Shown: piece by piece, positions 16,714 through 26,183 of the stretch
Layout of the letters: every line of letters starts with the position of its first letter
Position numbering within the stretch: position 1 is the stretch's first letter
DNA from: Candidatus Roseilinea sp.
GTDB lineage: Bacteria; Chloroflexota; Anaerolineae; J036; Brachytrichaceae
DNA: 63,931 nt
Direction of reading: 5' to 3'
Assembly: GCA_025055235.1 (NCBI GenBank)
Contig: JANWYN010000049.1
Span: 1 to 63,931 of the forward strand
Notes under the pieces: generated by a model
What the model was told of the DNA's origin: nothing
Database searches by the model: none
Seen by the model: only the letters and a program-made list of their open reading frames with translations
Translations under genes and position numbers: made by a program

Positions 16714-17784
16714 TCAAGATGCTTCCGGCACTGCGTCGCTTTGCCATCCGTCAAAAGCTTTTACCGGCCCGCGTGGGCGCACGCTGACGCGCGCGCCGGC
16801 CGGCAATGCCGATGCGCCATCGGTGCGCGCCAGCAGGCGTTCGTTGCCGTCCAGACACAACGACAACAACTGGTCGTGTCCGAAGTAAAGCACGTGCTCC
16901 ACATACGCGCGGCCGTCTGGGTCGGCACACACATCCAGCGCTTCAGGGCGGACGAGCAACTGCACGCGCCCCTGCGCCGGCGCCTCCAGCGCCACATGGC
17001 CCAGCATGCACTCGGCATAGTCGCCGTACGCGTGCGCCGGCAGGAAGTTTGCCTCGCCCAAGAAGCGCGCCACAAACGGCGACGCCGGATGCGCGTAGAG
17101 TTCGCGCGGCGTCCCCGTCTGCACGATGCGCCCATGCTGCATCACCGCCAACGCGTCGGCCAGGCTGAGCGCCTCTTCGCGATCGTGCGTGACGAACAAG
17201 GCGGCCACGCCGCTGCGCTTCAACACGCTGCGCATCTCCTCGCGCAGTGTCACGCGCAGCGCATGGTCAAGGTTGGAGAACGGCTCATCCAGCAAGAGCA
17301 ACTGCGGCTGCGGCGCCAGCGCGCGTGCCAACGCGACGCGTTGCTGTTGCCCGCCGGAGAGCTCGTGGGGGTAGCGCTGGGCCAGGTCGCCCAATTGCAC
17401 TTGATCGAGCGTCGCCATCGTCCGCGCCAGCGCTTCCGATTTGTCCATGCCGTGCAACCCGAAGGCGACATTGGCCGCCACGGTCATATGCGGAAAGAGC
17501 GCGTAGTCCTGAAAGACCATCCCGACGCGGCGCTTCTCCGGCGGGGTGTTTACCCCCGGCCCAAAGACAGTCCGGTCGCCAATGACGATGTGGGCGTCCG
17601 GATCGCGCTCCGGTGTCTCCAGCCCGTTGATCAAACGCAGCAGCGTGGTTTTGCCGCAGCCGCTGGGGCCGAGCAGCACGACGATCTGCCCCGGCTCGAC
17701 ATCGAGCGATGCTTGATAAACCGCGTATGCGCCCTCACTCCCGAAGCGCTTCGAGACGTTGCGGACGCGCAAGGCCGGCGTCAT
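16714..17784 (-). CDS. Ferric-iron ABC transporter ATPase (FbpC/FutC type)
   Basis: About 356 residues from ATG 17784. It has Walker A GPSGCGKTT, a Q-loop in VFQDYALFPHM, signature LSGGQQQR, Walker B LLLLDEPFSNLD and H-loop THDREEA, then a C-terminal TOBE-like regulatory domain (about 240-350). The pattern fits ATPases of Fe3+, Mo or polyamine importers, and the neighbouring permease and FutA-like binding protein settle it as iron. The start codon overlaps the permease stop codon (ATGA). Confidence 0.9.
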   Translation of the reverse strand: MTPALRVRNVSKRFGSEGAYAVYQASLDVEPGQIVVLLGPSGCGKTTLLRLINGLETPERDPDAHIVIGDRTVFGPGVNTPPEKRRVGMVFQDYALFPHMTVAANVAFGLHGMDKSEALARTMATLDQVQLGDLAQRYPHELSGGQQQRVALARALAPQPQLLLLDEPFSNLDHALRVTLREEMRSVLKRSGVAALFVTHDREEALSLADALAVMQHGRIVQTGTPRELYAHPASPFVARFLGEANFLPAHAYGDYAECMLGHVALEAPAQGRVQLLVRPEALDVCADPDGRAYVEHVLYFGHDQLLSLCLDGNERLLARTDGASALPAGARVSVRPRGPVKAFDGWQSDAVPEAS

Positions 17785-19484
17785 AGGCGCGTTTCCCAAT
17801 CGGTCTGCGCGCTGGCACGCGAGAGGCGGATGAGCAGCAGCGCCGGCCCGACGCTGGCCAGCACGATGGTCAACGCGGGCACCGCCGCCGCTTGCCAGGC
17901 CGACTCCGAAGCCAACATGTAAGTCCACACCGACAAGGTCTCCATGCCGAACGGGCGCAGGAACATGGTGACCGGCAACTCCTTCAGCGTATCCACGAAC
18001 ACAAGCAGCAAAGCAGCCAGGATGCCCGTGCGCATCAGCGGCAAGTGGACGTGCGCCAGCAAGCGTGGCGCGCCGGCGCCCAGGCTGCGCGCCGCCATCT
18101 CCATGTTCGGCGTCACCTTCTCCAGGCTGGCCTCGACGCTGCTGAAGCCGATGGCCAGGAATCGCACGAGATAGGCATACATTAGACCAAACACGGAGGC
18201 GCTCAGCAATACTGCGCCGCCCGTCCAGCCGAGCACAGCCTCGTTCAGCGGCGCGAGCAACAGTAGCACGCCTAGCGCAACGACCGCGCCCGGCATGGCG
18301 TAGCCGAGCGTCGCCAGGCGCGCAAGGAAGCGCGTCCCGGCTTTAGCTTCGACCTGTGTTCCATGCGGGCGCACAACATATGCCATTGCCAATGCAACGG
18401 CGACGACGAGCAGCGCCGCACCGAGCGACAGGGCAAGGGTGTTGAACAGATACTGGCCGAATACCGCATCGAGTGTGCCCGGTTCAGCGTGCTTCACTTC
18501 GGCAATGGCCCACTGTGTAAGCTGGACAAGCGGCAACCCAAACGCCACAAGCAATAGCAGCAGCGGCCCGGCCAGCGCTGCAATCGCGCGCCAGCCGCGC
18601 AATCGCACGGGCGCAATTGGCCGAGACTGGTTGCCGAGCTGATAGAAGCGCGCGCGGCGGCGGAGGCGCCGCTCCGCCAACACGACGCCCAATGCGATCA
18701 ACATGAGCAGCGACGCCAGTTGTATGGCAGCGTCGCGGTCCATCTGTATGATCCACAGCCGGACGACGCCTTCGCTCAGTGTGACCGTGTTGAAGTAGCG
18801 CACCACGGCAAAGTCGGTCAGCGTTTCCATCAGTGCCAACGCCACGCCGGCAGCGAGCGAAGGGCGCGCCAAGGGTAGCGCCACGCGCCAGAAGATTGCT
18901 CGACCGCTCAGGCCGGCTGCACGTGCGGCGTCGCGCTGCGCCGCCGATTGCTCGCGGAACGCGGCCCGCGCCAGCAGATACACGTAGGGATAGAGCGTCA
19001 GGCTGAGCACGAAGATCGCGCCCGGCAGCGAGCGAAACTCCGGCAGCTCAAGATCTGGGCCGAACCAGGCGCGCAGTTGCGTTTGGAACGGCCCGGCGTA
19101 GTCGAACAGCGACATGGAGACGTAGCCTAAGATGTAGCCGGGAATGGCGATGGGCAAGACCAGCAGCCATTCGAGCGAGCGCGAGCCGGGGAAGGCATAC
19201 GTCGTGACCAGCCAGGCCAGCGCCGTGCCTAACGCTAGGGTCGTCGCGCCGACGCCGAACATGAGCAACGCTGTGTTCAGCAGCATCTCCGGCAGCAGGG
19301 TGCTCCACAGATGCGACCAGATCTCGCCGTCCAAGCGCAACCAGGCCAGCGCCAAGCCGATCAACGGCAACAAAACCAAAAAGGCGGGAAGCGCCGCCGC
19401 CAGCGAACCGGCGTCGAAAGCCGGCCATCTCCAGCTACCTATGGCGACGCGTCCCAGCCGGGGAGGTGCACTTACGCGTTCCAA
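17781..19484 (-). CDS. Ferric-iron ABC transporter permease (FbpB/FutB type)
   Basis: 567 residues with two fused permease halves of about six helices each, the size and layout of FutB/FbpB. Each half has its ATPase-contacting EAA-like loop, with DAARAAGLS near residue 190 and EMAARSLGAGAPRLLAHV near 470. It lies between the binding-protein gene (96 bp upstream) and the ATPase gene (4 bp overlap). It is the membrane channel for Fe3+ delivered by the FutA-like protein. Confidence 0.9.
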   Translation of the reverse strand: MERVSAPPRLGRVAIGSWRWPAFDAGSLAAALPAFLVLLPLIGLALAWLRLDGEIWSHLWSTLLPEMLLNTALLMFGVGATTLALGTALAWLVTTYAFPGSRSLEWLLVLPIAIPGYILGYVSMSLFDYAGPFQTQLRAWFGPDLELPEFRSLPGAIFVLSLTLYPYVYLLARAAFREQSAAQRDAARAAGLSGRAIFWRVALPLARPSLAAGVALALMETLTDFAVVRYFNTVTLSEGVVRLWIIQMDRDAAIQLASLLMLIALGVVLAERRLRRRARFYQLGNQSRPIAPVRLRGWRAIAALAGPLLLLLVAFGLPLVQLTQWAIAEVKHAEPGTLDAVFGQYLFNTLALSLGAALLVVAVALAMAYVVRPHGTQVEAKAGTRFLARLATLGYAMPGAVVALGVLLLLAPLNEAVLGWTGGAVLLSASVFGLMYAYLVRFLAIGFSSVEASLEKVTPNMEMAARSLGAGAPRLLAHVHLPLMRTGILAALLLVFVDTLKELPVTMFLRPFGMETLSVWTYMLASESAWQAAAVPALTIVLASVGPALLLIRLSRASAQTDWETRL

Positions 19485-19579
19485 GTCGAATCCGAACCAA
19501 TGAGCTTACGATGTCAGGCAGGGTCGAGCTGTACGCCCGACCCTGCCTCGAGGAAGATCACGTTCGCGCGGGATAAGGA

Positions 19580-20614
19580 TCACTTGTAGCCCACGCGCTC
19601 GAGCAGCTTGATCGCTTGCGGCTGCAGCGGCCCGTATTTCGGCAGCGAAGCCATATCGGCCTTGAACGAGCCGAATTGCTTCAGCACCTCGGCCGGTTGG
19701 GCGGAGGGATTGACCGGATACTCGCTGTTGCCGCCGGGCAGACCGGCTGCGCCGGGGTCTTGGCCGCGCGTGGCCAGCCATTCGAGCAGCTTGATGGCGT
19801 TTTCGCGATTGGGCGCGTTGGCCGTCACGCCGGCGCCGGAGATGTTCACTTGCACGCCGCGATCCTTCTGGTTGGCCCAGAACACCTTGACGGGGAAGTT
19901 CGGATCGGACTTCAGCTTGTTCCCGACGTAGTAGTGATTGGTGATGCCAACGTCGCACTGGCCGGCAGCGATGGTCTCCAAGATGCGCGTGTCGCTGTCA
20001 ATGAAGGTTGGGCGATTGGCCATCCAGCCGCGCAGCACGCGCTCCGTCTGTTGCTCGCCGTTGTTGGCGATCATGCTGGCGACCAGCGAGACGGTGTAGA
20101 TGTGCGTCGCCGGGCGCATGCACAGGCGGCCGCGCCACTTGCGATCGGCCAAAGCCTCATAGGTCGAGAGCTCTTCCGGCTTGACCTTGTTCGAGTTGTA
20201 AACGATGGTGCGATAGCGCAGCGACAGCGCATACCAGCGGCCCTGGGGATCGCGCAGCTCCGCCGGGATAGCCGTGTTCAGCACGTCCGACTGAATGGGC
20301 TGCAGCAACCCCTCCTCAGCAGCAATCTGCAACGTCCCGATGTCAATCACGAAGAACACGTCGGCCGGCGTCTGTGGGCCTTCGGCGCGCAGGCGCTCCA
20401 GCAACGCTTGTGTGGAGGCGTTGGACAGGCGAACCTGGATGCCGGTCTCGCGCGTGAACTCGGCAAAGACTTTCTCGAGCGCGCCGTAGTGTCGCGCCGA
20501 GTATACGTTGACGATCTTGGCTTGTGCTGTTGCCGGCGCTGGTTGCGCCAAACCAAATGATGCTATCGCCAGCGCGCTGGCGATGGGCGTAAGCAGAAAC
20601 TTGCGTCGGTTCAC
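19580..20614 (-). CDS. Fe3+-binding protein, FutA/FbpA type, Tat signal
   Basis: About 344 residues from the GTG at 20614, which has AGGAGA nine bases upstream. The N-terminus VNRRKFLLTP is a twin-arginine signal, ending near AQA. The mature protein has the FutA order: VYSARHYG at the start, YNSNKVKPEEL in the middle and a paired-tyrosine segment NHYYVGN near residue 230, which provides iron ligands in this family. Tat export fits iron proteins loaded in a controlled way, as in cyanobacterial FutA. It is the first gene of a three-gene operon. Confidence 0.9.
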   Translation of the reverse strand: MNRRKFLLTPIASALAIASFGLAQPAPATAQAKIVNVYSARHYGALEKVFAEFTRETGIQVRLSNASTQALLERLRAEGPQTPADVFFVIDIGTLQIAAEEGLLQPIQSDVLNTAIPAELRDPQGRWYALSLRYRTIVYNSNKVKPEELSTYEALADRKWRGRLCMRPATHIYTVSLVASMIANNGEQQTERVLRGWMANRPTFIDSDTRILETIAAGQCDVGITNHYYVGNKLKSDPNFPVKVFWANQKDRGVQVNISGAGVTANAPNRENAIKLLEWLATRGQDPGAAGLPGGNSEYPVNPSAQPAEVLKQFGSFKADMASLPKYGPLQPQAIKLLERVGYK

Positions 20615-20680
20615 GTCACTTTCTCCTATTCGCTCAGAATGTGTTTCGTCGTCAAGGTAAATCAACCTCAACTATCGAGA

Positions 20681-20710
20681 CTTATACCCAAGCGGATAGG
20701 CGGAAGGCAA
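20681..20710 (-). promoter_or_regulatory. Candidate promoter of the ferric ABC operon
   Basis: On the minus strand TTGCCT (20710-20705) and TATAAG (20686-20681) are 18 bases apart, about 67 bases before the GTG start of the binding protein. Between this and the start is AGGTTGATTTACCT (20655-20668), an AGGT/ACCT palindrome reminiscent of DtxR-type half sites but with a 6-base spacer. Confidence 0.4.
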
Positions 20711-20714
20711 CACA

Positions 20715-20741
20715 CGCGGTCAAGCACAACGTTTGACCGCG
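20715..20741 (-). terminator. Hairpin after the 7-helix membrane protein gene
   Basis: Arms CGCGGTCAA and TTGACCGCG pair perfectly around a 9-base loop, immediately after the stop codon at 20743. No T tract follows, so termination would be weak, or the hairpin may stabilise the message end. Confidence 0.4.
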
Positions 20742-20742
20742 C

Positions 20743-21519
20743 TCACGACGCGGGATTAACCGTGTTTAACGTTCGAGCATCCGGCGCCTTGATAGGCATA
20801 TCTTTCACCGCCAACTGGAAGCCGATGAACAGCAGGACGACGCCCAGCAAGATGCCGGCGAACTTGAGGGTCGAGCCAAGTGGGGTCAGCTCTGGCGTGG
20901 TCTCGGCCATCTTCACCAGCGAGCCGCCAAACGCCGGGATGATGCCGCCGACAGCGATGAAGATGTTGCCCAGCACGCGGTTGGGCATGATCTGCTTGCG
21001 GAAGAACAGGATGGCGGAGTAGATCGCGCCGCCGACGAGCAGCACCGTGCCCCAGCCGTTCATGAACGGCGCCAGCACGCGCCGCACCGGGCTGGCCGGC
21101 AAAATGTCGCGGTAGCTCTCGGTCAGGAACACGCCAACGTCGCCGCCGGGCCGGAACGCGCTCGCGTTGAGCGGAATGCTGAAGGCCCAGATCAGCGATG
21201 CGAAAGCCAGCACGCCGATCACGATGTCGGTGACGATGAGGATCTCTTTGCGCTTCACCAGCAGGTGCAGCGTGCCTTGGCCCAATATCGGCGGGATGAC
21301 CAGCGCGCCGGTCCAGTACCACAGGCGGAAGGCCGGATCGCTCCAGCCGAAGGCAAGGATCACCTCGCATAACCCGGCCACGGCCCACAGCACCAGGCCG
21401 ATGCCCCACAGCAACAAGTGTGCGCCTTTGCGTTTGCGCGCATAGCGCTGCAACACGAGGAAGGCCAGCACCGCCGAAACGATCGTCGTCGCCAGGCCGA
21501 CGTAGAAACTAATCGCCAT
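20743..21519 (-). CDS. Membrane protein, about seven helices, unknown
   Basis: 258 residues with about seven hydrophobic helices, starting MAISFYVGLATTIVSAVLAF. Basic loops (RKRKGAH, VKRKEI) suggest their cytoplasmic side. I do not recognise a family. It lies about 140 bp after flavodoxin 1 on the same strand and directly before the ferric ABC operon, from which it is separated by a hairpin and a promoter. A redox or sensory membrane role is possible but unsupported by motifs. Confidence 0.75.
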   Translation of the reverse strand: MAISFYVGLATTIVSAVLAFLVLQRYARKRKGAHLLLWGIGLVLWAVAGLCEVILAFGWSDPAFRLWYWTGALVIPPILGQGTLHLLVKRKEILIVTDIVIGVLAFASLIWAFSIPLNASAFRPGGDVGVFLTESYRDILPASPVRRVLAPFMNGWGTVLLVGGAIYSAILFFRKQIMPNRVLGNIFIAVGGIIPAFGGSLVKMAETTPELTPLGSTLKFAGILLGVVLLFIGFQLAVKDMPIKAPDARTLNTVNPAS

Positions 21520-21658
21520 ATCTCACTCACTCCAAATTTGATCTTCTGATTTCTGGGTGCACGCATCGGATCGCTCGACGAGGACGGCGCAGCAGAACAT
21601 CGGGCCATCGAAGTAGCGCAGCGCGTTACCGTCGTACTCCTTGCTTGTCGCAAGCGAT

Positions 21659-22216
21659 TCAGCGCGCGACAACTTGCGCATCCTCCGGCGCACGCAAGCG
21701 CAAGCCGAACTCAACGGCGATCTGGCGAGTCCAGGCCGCAATGCGACTCGCGGTCAGATGTGCCTGGTTGTCGTTATCTAGCGCCAAGCCGAGAAACATA
21801 CCATCTTCGATTGCGTCCGATGCATCGTGCGCATAGCCATCAGCCGGCCATGCGCCGACCAGCACTGCGCCGCGCGCACGCACCAGCCGGGCCAGTTGGC
21901 CCATCGCGTCCTGGAAGGTGCTGGCGTAGGCCGCTTGGTCGCCCAGGCCGAACAGTGCTACGCGCCGGCCGCTGAAGTTCATCTTCTCGATGGCTTTGCG
22001 CTTGGCATCCCATTCGTACTGCCACTGGCCGATGTCCCACGTGCTGATGCCGAGGATCAACCGCTCGTAGACGAGCATTGCTTCCGCTTTCACCTTGCCG
22101 ATGTTGATGACGTCCACGGTCACGTCGGCGATGCGTTCGAGGGCCCGCTTGATTTCGCCTGCAGCGCGTTCGGTGTTGCCGAAGAAACTGCCGTAGAACA
22201 ACCCGATGGTGTCCAT
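21659..22216 (-). CDS. Long-chain flavodoxin (copy 1)
   Basis: About 185 residues from ATG 22216. The FMN phosphate loop is GSFFGNTE (usual form GTQTGNTE). STWDIGQWQYEW corresponds to the 60s FMN loop with its stacking Trp, and FGLGDQAAYASTF to the 90s loop. Flavodoxins replace ferredoxin when iron is scarce. The gene follows the siderophore uptake operon and has a palindromic motif at 22277-22292 in front. A longer start (22255) exists but adds residues not typical of flavodoxin. The C-terminus extends beyond typical flavodoxins by about 15 residues. Confidence 0.92.
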   Translation of the reverse strand: MDTIGLFYGSFFGNTERAAGEIKRALERIADVTVDVINIGKVKAEAMLVYERLILGISTWDIGQWQYEWDAKRKAIEKMNFSGRRVALFGLGDQAAYASTFQDAMGQLARLVRARGAVLVGAWPADGYAHDASDAIEDGMFLGLALDNDNQAHLTASRIAAWTRQIAVEFGLRLRAPEDAQVVAR

Positions 22217-22276
22217 ATCCTTGAGCACGATACGGATGACGCTAAGTGATGGCAAGCCAAGTGGTTAACGTCGCGA

Positions 22277-22292
22277 GTTGACCTGGGTAAAC
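22277..22292. promoter_or_regulatory. Palindromic operator-like site before flavodoxin 1
   Basis: GTTGACCTGGGTAAAC has inverted arms GTTGAC and GTAAAC with a 4-base spacer. The reverse complement of the site at 30028-30043 matches it at 13 of 16 bases. A second GTTAAC lies just upstream at 22264-22269. It sits about 60 bases before the flavodoxin start, in the gap after the FhuF-like gene. Confidence 0.35.
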
Positions 22293-22301
22293 GGCAAGGT
22301 G

Positions 22302-23168
22302 TCAGCGCAGTGTTTCGCCCCGCTGCCGCGCTGCCATATATTCGCGCAATGCTGCGATGCGCTTGGTGAGGGGCACTTTCGGGCAGTTGGCGCAGTATTC
22401 GCCTTGCGGGTTATCGGGCCGGAGGTAGTAGTGGCAACACACGCCACCATCCAGGTACAACTCGCGTTCCCCGTCGCATTCGACTGCGAAGAAGCGCACA
22501 CGTGTTGGGAAGGGCAATGCGTTTGCTAGCGCACGCGATTCAGCCTCAGCAATGGCATGCCGTCCGGCGGCCTGAAGCATCCACAACGCCGCGCCAGCTA
22601 GGCTGTTCGCCGTAGCGGCGCGCAGCACATGCGCCGATACCGGCGTGAACAGTTGCATGAGCGGGATCAGGCAACGCATGTGGCCCCACACCTGTCCGGC
22701 CAAACGCTGTCGCAGCGCCTCGCGATCCGGCACCACAAAGGCGGCGATCGAACCGGCGCCAACAGCGTCATCGTCAGGCAGGCAGGCGAACGCATCGCTC
22801 AGCAGTGCAACGCCGGCGACCCATCCGTCATCGTCGAGTCTGATCGCAATACTCTCTGCACCTAGGTTTGGCACGCGAGCGTCCAATAGAAAGCCGGCCA
22901 CGCCGGCTGTGACCAAGTACCACTGGTAGCGGTTGTAAAAGTTCATGGCGACGACGTGCTTTGGATAATAGGGGTGTTTGGCGTGCAGGCACTCCAACTG
23001 CACGAGCAGCCAGGAATCGCTAGTGACGACCTCGCTGGCGCGTCGCCACCCCACGCCGTCCGGCATCCCCAAGTGCAGCTTGAAGTGCCGGCTGTAGCCG
23101 TTGATCTTGGCAATCGTGCTCGCCAGCGGCGAAGTCGTGTCATGAGCGATCTCAGCCTCGTGAGTCAT
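22302..23168 (-). CDS. FhuF-like ferric-siderophore reductase
   Basis: 288 residues. The C-terminus carries GGVCCHYY...YCANCPKVP, a CC-x13-CxxC motif; FhuF proteins use CC-x10-CxxC to bind a [2Fe-2S] cluster that reduces iron in siderophores. The rest has low but plausible similarity to FhuF/IucA-C-terminal-like proteins. The gene overlaps the end of the ABC ATPase gene by 17 bp, so it is the last member of the siderophore uptake operon, as expected for a cytosolic reductase that releases the iron. The wider cysteine spacing is noteworthy. Confidence 0.8.
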   Translation of the reverse strand: MTHEAEIAHDTTSPLASTIAKINGYSRHFKLHLGMPDGVGWRRASEVVTSDSWLLVQLECLHAKHPYYPKHVVAMNFYNRYQWYLVTAGVAGFLLDARVPNLGAESIAIRLDDDGWVAGVALLSDAFACLPDDDAVGAGSIAAFVVPDREALRQRLAGQVWGHMRCLIPLMQLFTPVSAHVLRAATANSLAGAALWMLQAAGRHAIAEAESRALANALPFPTRVRFFAVECDGERELYLDGGVCCHYYLRPDNPQGEYCANCPKVPLTKRIAALREYMAARQRGETLR

Positions 23169-23970
23169 ATCCTTTTATCCCTTCGGCGTTTTGCGTCGCC
23201 AACGCATACGGCACGCAAATCGGCACACCTAGACGCGGATCGCGCAGAATGTCGGCCTGCACTCGGAACACGTCTTCGAGCAAAGCACGCGTCACCACCT
23301 GGCCGGGACTGCCCTGTGCTGCGATCTTGCCGTCGCGCAGCGCGATGATGTGATGAGCGTGTCGCGTGGCATGGTTCAGATCGTGCACCACCATCACGAT
23401 GGTGCGGCCTTCGTCACGGTTCAGCCGCTCCAACAAGTGCAGCACTTCGATCTGATGAGATAGATCGAGGAATGTTGTTGGCTCATCGAGCAAAATAATC
23501 TCGGTCTCTTGCGCCAGCGTCATGGCGATCCACGCGCGTTGGCGCTGCCCGCCACTCAGCGCGTCCACCGGGCGTTCGGCCAGCGCCGTCATGCCGGTGA
23601 TGTCGAGTGCTCTGTTCACCGCGGCCTCGTCCTCGGCCTGCCACTGTTTCAGCCAGCTCTGATGCGGGTAGCGCCCCTGCGCCACCAATTCGCGCACGGT
23701 CAGGCCTTCGGGCGCGACCGGCCCTTGTGGCAGGATGCCCAGTCGCTTGGCCAATTCGCGCGTTGGGATGGTGTGAATGTCCTTGCCGTTGAGCAGCACC
23801 AACCCACCCCTCGGTTTGAGCAGGCGCGACAACCCGCGCAGCAGCGTGCTCTTGCCGCAGCCATTCGGCCCGACCAGCGCAGTGATTTTGCCCGCAGGAA
23901 TGCACACATCTAGCGCATCAATCACCGGGATGCTGTCGTAGCTCAGCTTGAGATGATGGGTCTCGATCAT
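23152..23970 (-). CDS. Ferric-siderophore ABC transporter ATPase (FecE/FepC type)
   Basis: 272 residues with Walker [10 protein letters not shown], a Q-loop in [19 protein letters not shown], signature [17 protein letters not shown], Walker [14 protein letters not shown] and H-loop [14 protein letters not shown]. This is the FecE/FepC/BtuD class that pairs with FecCD permeases. It serves both permease genes of the cluster, since no second ATPase is present. It is followed by the FhuF-like gene with a 17 bp overlap. Confidence 0.93.
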   Translation of the reverse strand: MIETHHLKLSYDSIPVIDALDVCIPAGKITALVGPNGCGKSTLLRGLSRLLKPRGGLVLLNGKDIHTIPTRELAKRLGILPQGPVAPEGLTVRELVAQGRYPHQSWLKQWQAEDEAAVNRALDITGMTALAERPVDALSGGQRQRAWIAMTLAQETEIILLDEPTTFLDLSHQIEVLHLLERLNRDEGRTIVMVVHDLNHATRHAHHIIALRDGKIAAQGSPGQVVTRALLEDVFRVQADILRDPRLGVPICVPYALATQNAEGIKGYDSRG

Positions 23971-23997
23971 GTGATGGATCTTTCATTTCACATCCTT

Positions 23998-24038
23998 CAT
24001 CTTTCATTTGTCACCGAGCAGCGCTCAAATGAAAGATG
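23998..24038. repeat. Inverted repeat between ATPase and permease genes
   Basis: CATCTTTCATTTG and CAAATGAAAGATG form a 13-base perfect stem with a 15-base loop. Further CTTTCAT/ATGAAAG copies flank it (23980-24050). It is a dispersed-type palindrome inside an otherwise tight operon. Confidence 0.7.
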
Positions 24039-24057
24039 GCAGATGAAAGGTGGCAAA

Positions 24058-25128
24058 TCATCGCCGGTTATTGAGGATCAACAAATACACAAAAAACGGC
24101 GCGCCGATAAATGCGACGACCAGCCCAGCAGGCAATTCGATCGGCGCGAAGAGGGTGCGACCGACCAAATCGGCAGCGACGAGGATAAATCCTCCGATCA
24201 CGCCGGAGATCAGCAGCAGCCCTTCGTGCTGCACGCCAACCAGCTTGCGCGCGATGTGTGGCGCCATCAGCCCGATGAAGCCAATGGTGCCGGCTGCAGC
24301 CACGCTTGCGCCGGCCAACGCCACGCTGACTAGGATGAGCAGGCCACGTTGCGCCGGCACTTTACTGCCCAGCGACATAGCCACTTCCTCTCCGAGACTC
24401 AACGCATTCAGGTGACGTGCCATCAGCACAGCCCCCGGCACGAACACGATCAGCCACGGCAGCAAAGCGTGCAACTCATCCCAGGAGCGTGCATACACGC
24501 TGCCCGTCAGCCATACCATTGCCCGCTGCACGTCGTGCACGTCGCCGAACGTGATCATGAAGCTGGTACCCGCACCTGCTACCGCAGCTAGGCCGATGCC
24601 GATGAGCACCATACGGATGGGCGAATCACCTTTGCGCCACGCCACCAGGTAGATGAGCAGCGCAATGATGCCCGCACCGGCGAACGCTGCGAAGGGAATC
24701 ACACTTGCCGGCACATCTTTGAAGATTACGATCAGCGCCACGGCCGACAGCCCGGCACCAGCGCTAATACCCATGATGTCGGGCGAGGCCAGCGGGTTGC
24801 GCGTCAGCCCTTGCATGATCGCGCCGCTGATGCCCAGCGCCAGCCCCACACCCACAGCGACCAACATACGCGGCAAGCGCAACGTGTTGACGATGAAGTC
24901 GTAGTCCTTGTTGTATTCGCCAATGCGCAGCGCGGTCTTGACTACGTCGAGTGGCGCGATGGGGTATTCGCCTACACCGATATTGACGACCATCACAGCC
25001 AGCGTCGCCAGCAGTGTCATGAGCGCGACTAATGGCACGCGCCGGTCTACACGGAATGACAGGGCGCCCGTGCGCAACGTCAGCCAGGGGCTGCCACCCT
25101 CAGGAGAGCCGGGCGACGGCACATTCAT
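24058..25128 (-). CDS. Ferric-siderophore ABC permease (FecCD family, copy 1)
   Basis: 356 residues with about nine to ten helices. It has the FecCD signatures [28 protein letters not shown] in the early part and [19 protein letters not shown] before the C-terminal helices. It forms a heterodimeric channel with the other FecCD permease at 26184. Its start overlaps the stop of the binding-protein gene by 4 bp. Confidence 0.93.
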   Translation of the reverse strand: MNVPSPGSPEGGSPWLTLRTGALSFRVDRRVPLVALMTLLATLAVMVVNIGVGEYPIAPLDVVKTALRIGEYNKDYDFIVNTLRLPRMLVAVGVGLALGISGAIMQGLTRNPLASPDIMGISAGAGLSAVALIVIFKDVPASVIPFAAFAGAGIIALLIYLVAWRKGDSPIRMVLIGIGLAAVAGAGTSFMITFGDVHDVQRAMVWLTGSVYARSWDELHALLPWLIVFVPGAVLMARHLNALSLGEEVAMSLGSKVPAQRGLLILVSVALAGASVAAAGTIGFIGLMAPHIARKLVGVQHEGLLLISGVIGGFILVAADLVGRTLFAPIELPAGLVVAFIGAPFFVYLLILNNRR

Positions 25129-26141
25129 GATTCGATCACCTTCAACACATCCGCCAGCAACTGCTTCGCGCCTCGGAAGCCAGGATAGCCAATGCGGTCA
25201 AGCGTGAATACGCGTCCGGCCTGAACCGCCGGGAGCTTCTGCCATATCGGGCTGGACTTGATCTTTTCGACGGCTTCCAGTTCGCCCTCGACGGCCGGCG
25301 TCTGCAACAGCAACAACGTGTCCGCGGCGAACAAATCCAACTTCTCCGGGCTGATGAACGCGCGCCCGCTGCGAATGCCGAATGGCGCAGCGGCTTGGGC
25401 GTCTGGGCTGAAGGTGAAGCCGAGGTCGAGCAACATCTGTGGAATAGGCGACGGGCCGTCCACCCAGGCCGCGACGTTCGGCCCTGGATACACCGTGGCG
25501 ACCGACAGCGACTCGCCCTTAGCACGAATGCGCTCGGCTTGGCGCGCCATCTGTTGCTTGAACGCGTCCACTTGTGCCTGGGCCTTGGCTTCTTTGCCCA
25601 GCACGCGCGCCAGTTCAACGAACGCTTCGAGTTCGGCTTCGCTACTCAGCGCTACCGTCGGCGCAATCCGGCTGAGCTTGTCGTAGCCTGCGTTCTCGAT
25701 GAAGAAGCGTGTGCCGATGATCAGGTCGGGTTTGAAGGCCGATAGCTTCTCTATAGAGAATTCTGCTGCAGACGTGAACAATTCGATGCCGGCCAACTCG
25801 TCGGCATGCGCAAGTGGAATTTGCTCCGGGATGTTGGCGTTCGAGGCGACCGGCTTGATACCAAGGTCGAGCAAGTTCAACAACAGCGCGTCTTCACCCA
25901 AGGCCAGCACGCGTTGGGGTGCAACTGGAATGGTTGTTTCGCCGAACGCATGCTTGATCGTGCGCGTGGTCGCCGCCGTGGCTATGATCTGCGCCGGCAC
26001 ACGGGGCGCCGACGATGCGCCGCCCTGATTGGGCATCGGCGCGCTGCACGCGACCACGACCATGGCCGCCATTGCCATCCCTGCGCAGGCCACCACCCGC
26101 TTCTGCATCTCGACCGAAGTCAACAGCTTTCTCAATCGCAT
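25125..26141 (-). CDS. Siderophore-binding lipoprotein 1
   Basis: About 338 residues from ATG 26141, with other in-frame starts at 26183 (touching the permease stop codon) and 26108 (best signal peptide, [11 protein letters not shown]). The lipobox is VVAC. The mature part is the FepB/FhuD class of binding proteins, with [22 protein letters not shown] and [13 protein letters not shown]. The N-terminal coding stretch up to 26172 consists of a dispersed repeat, which clouds the start. It sits between the two permease genes. Confidence 0.88.
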   Translation of the reverse strand: MRLRKLLTSVEMQKRVVACAGMAMAAMVVVACSAPMPNQGGASSAPRVPAQIIATAATTRTIKHAFGETTIPVAPQRVLALGEDALLLNLLDLGIKPVASNANIPEQIPLAHADELAGIELFTSAAEFSIEKLSAFKPDLIIGTRFFIENAGYDKLSRIAPTVALSSEAELEAFVELARVLGKEAKAQAQVDAFKQQMARQAERIRAKGESLSVATVYPGPNVAAWVDGPSPIPQMLLDLGFTFSPDAQAAAPFGIRSGRAFISPEKLDLFAADTLLLLQTPAVEGELEAVEKIKSSPIWQKLPAVQAGRVFTLDRIGYPGFRGAKQLLADVLKVIES

Positions 26142-26172
26142 CACCCTGTCACCCTGTCCCCTTGTCACCCTT
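26142..26172. repeat. GTGACA-type dispersed repeat at a gene start
   Basis: On the plus strand CACCCTGTCACCCTGTCC followed by CCTTGTCACCC. The same unit, differing at a few bases, lies inside the fused ECF ATPase gene at 3311-3343. Here it spans the start region of the binding-protein gene. Confidence 0.6.
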
Positions 26173-26183
26173 CTCAATCTCAT

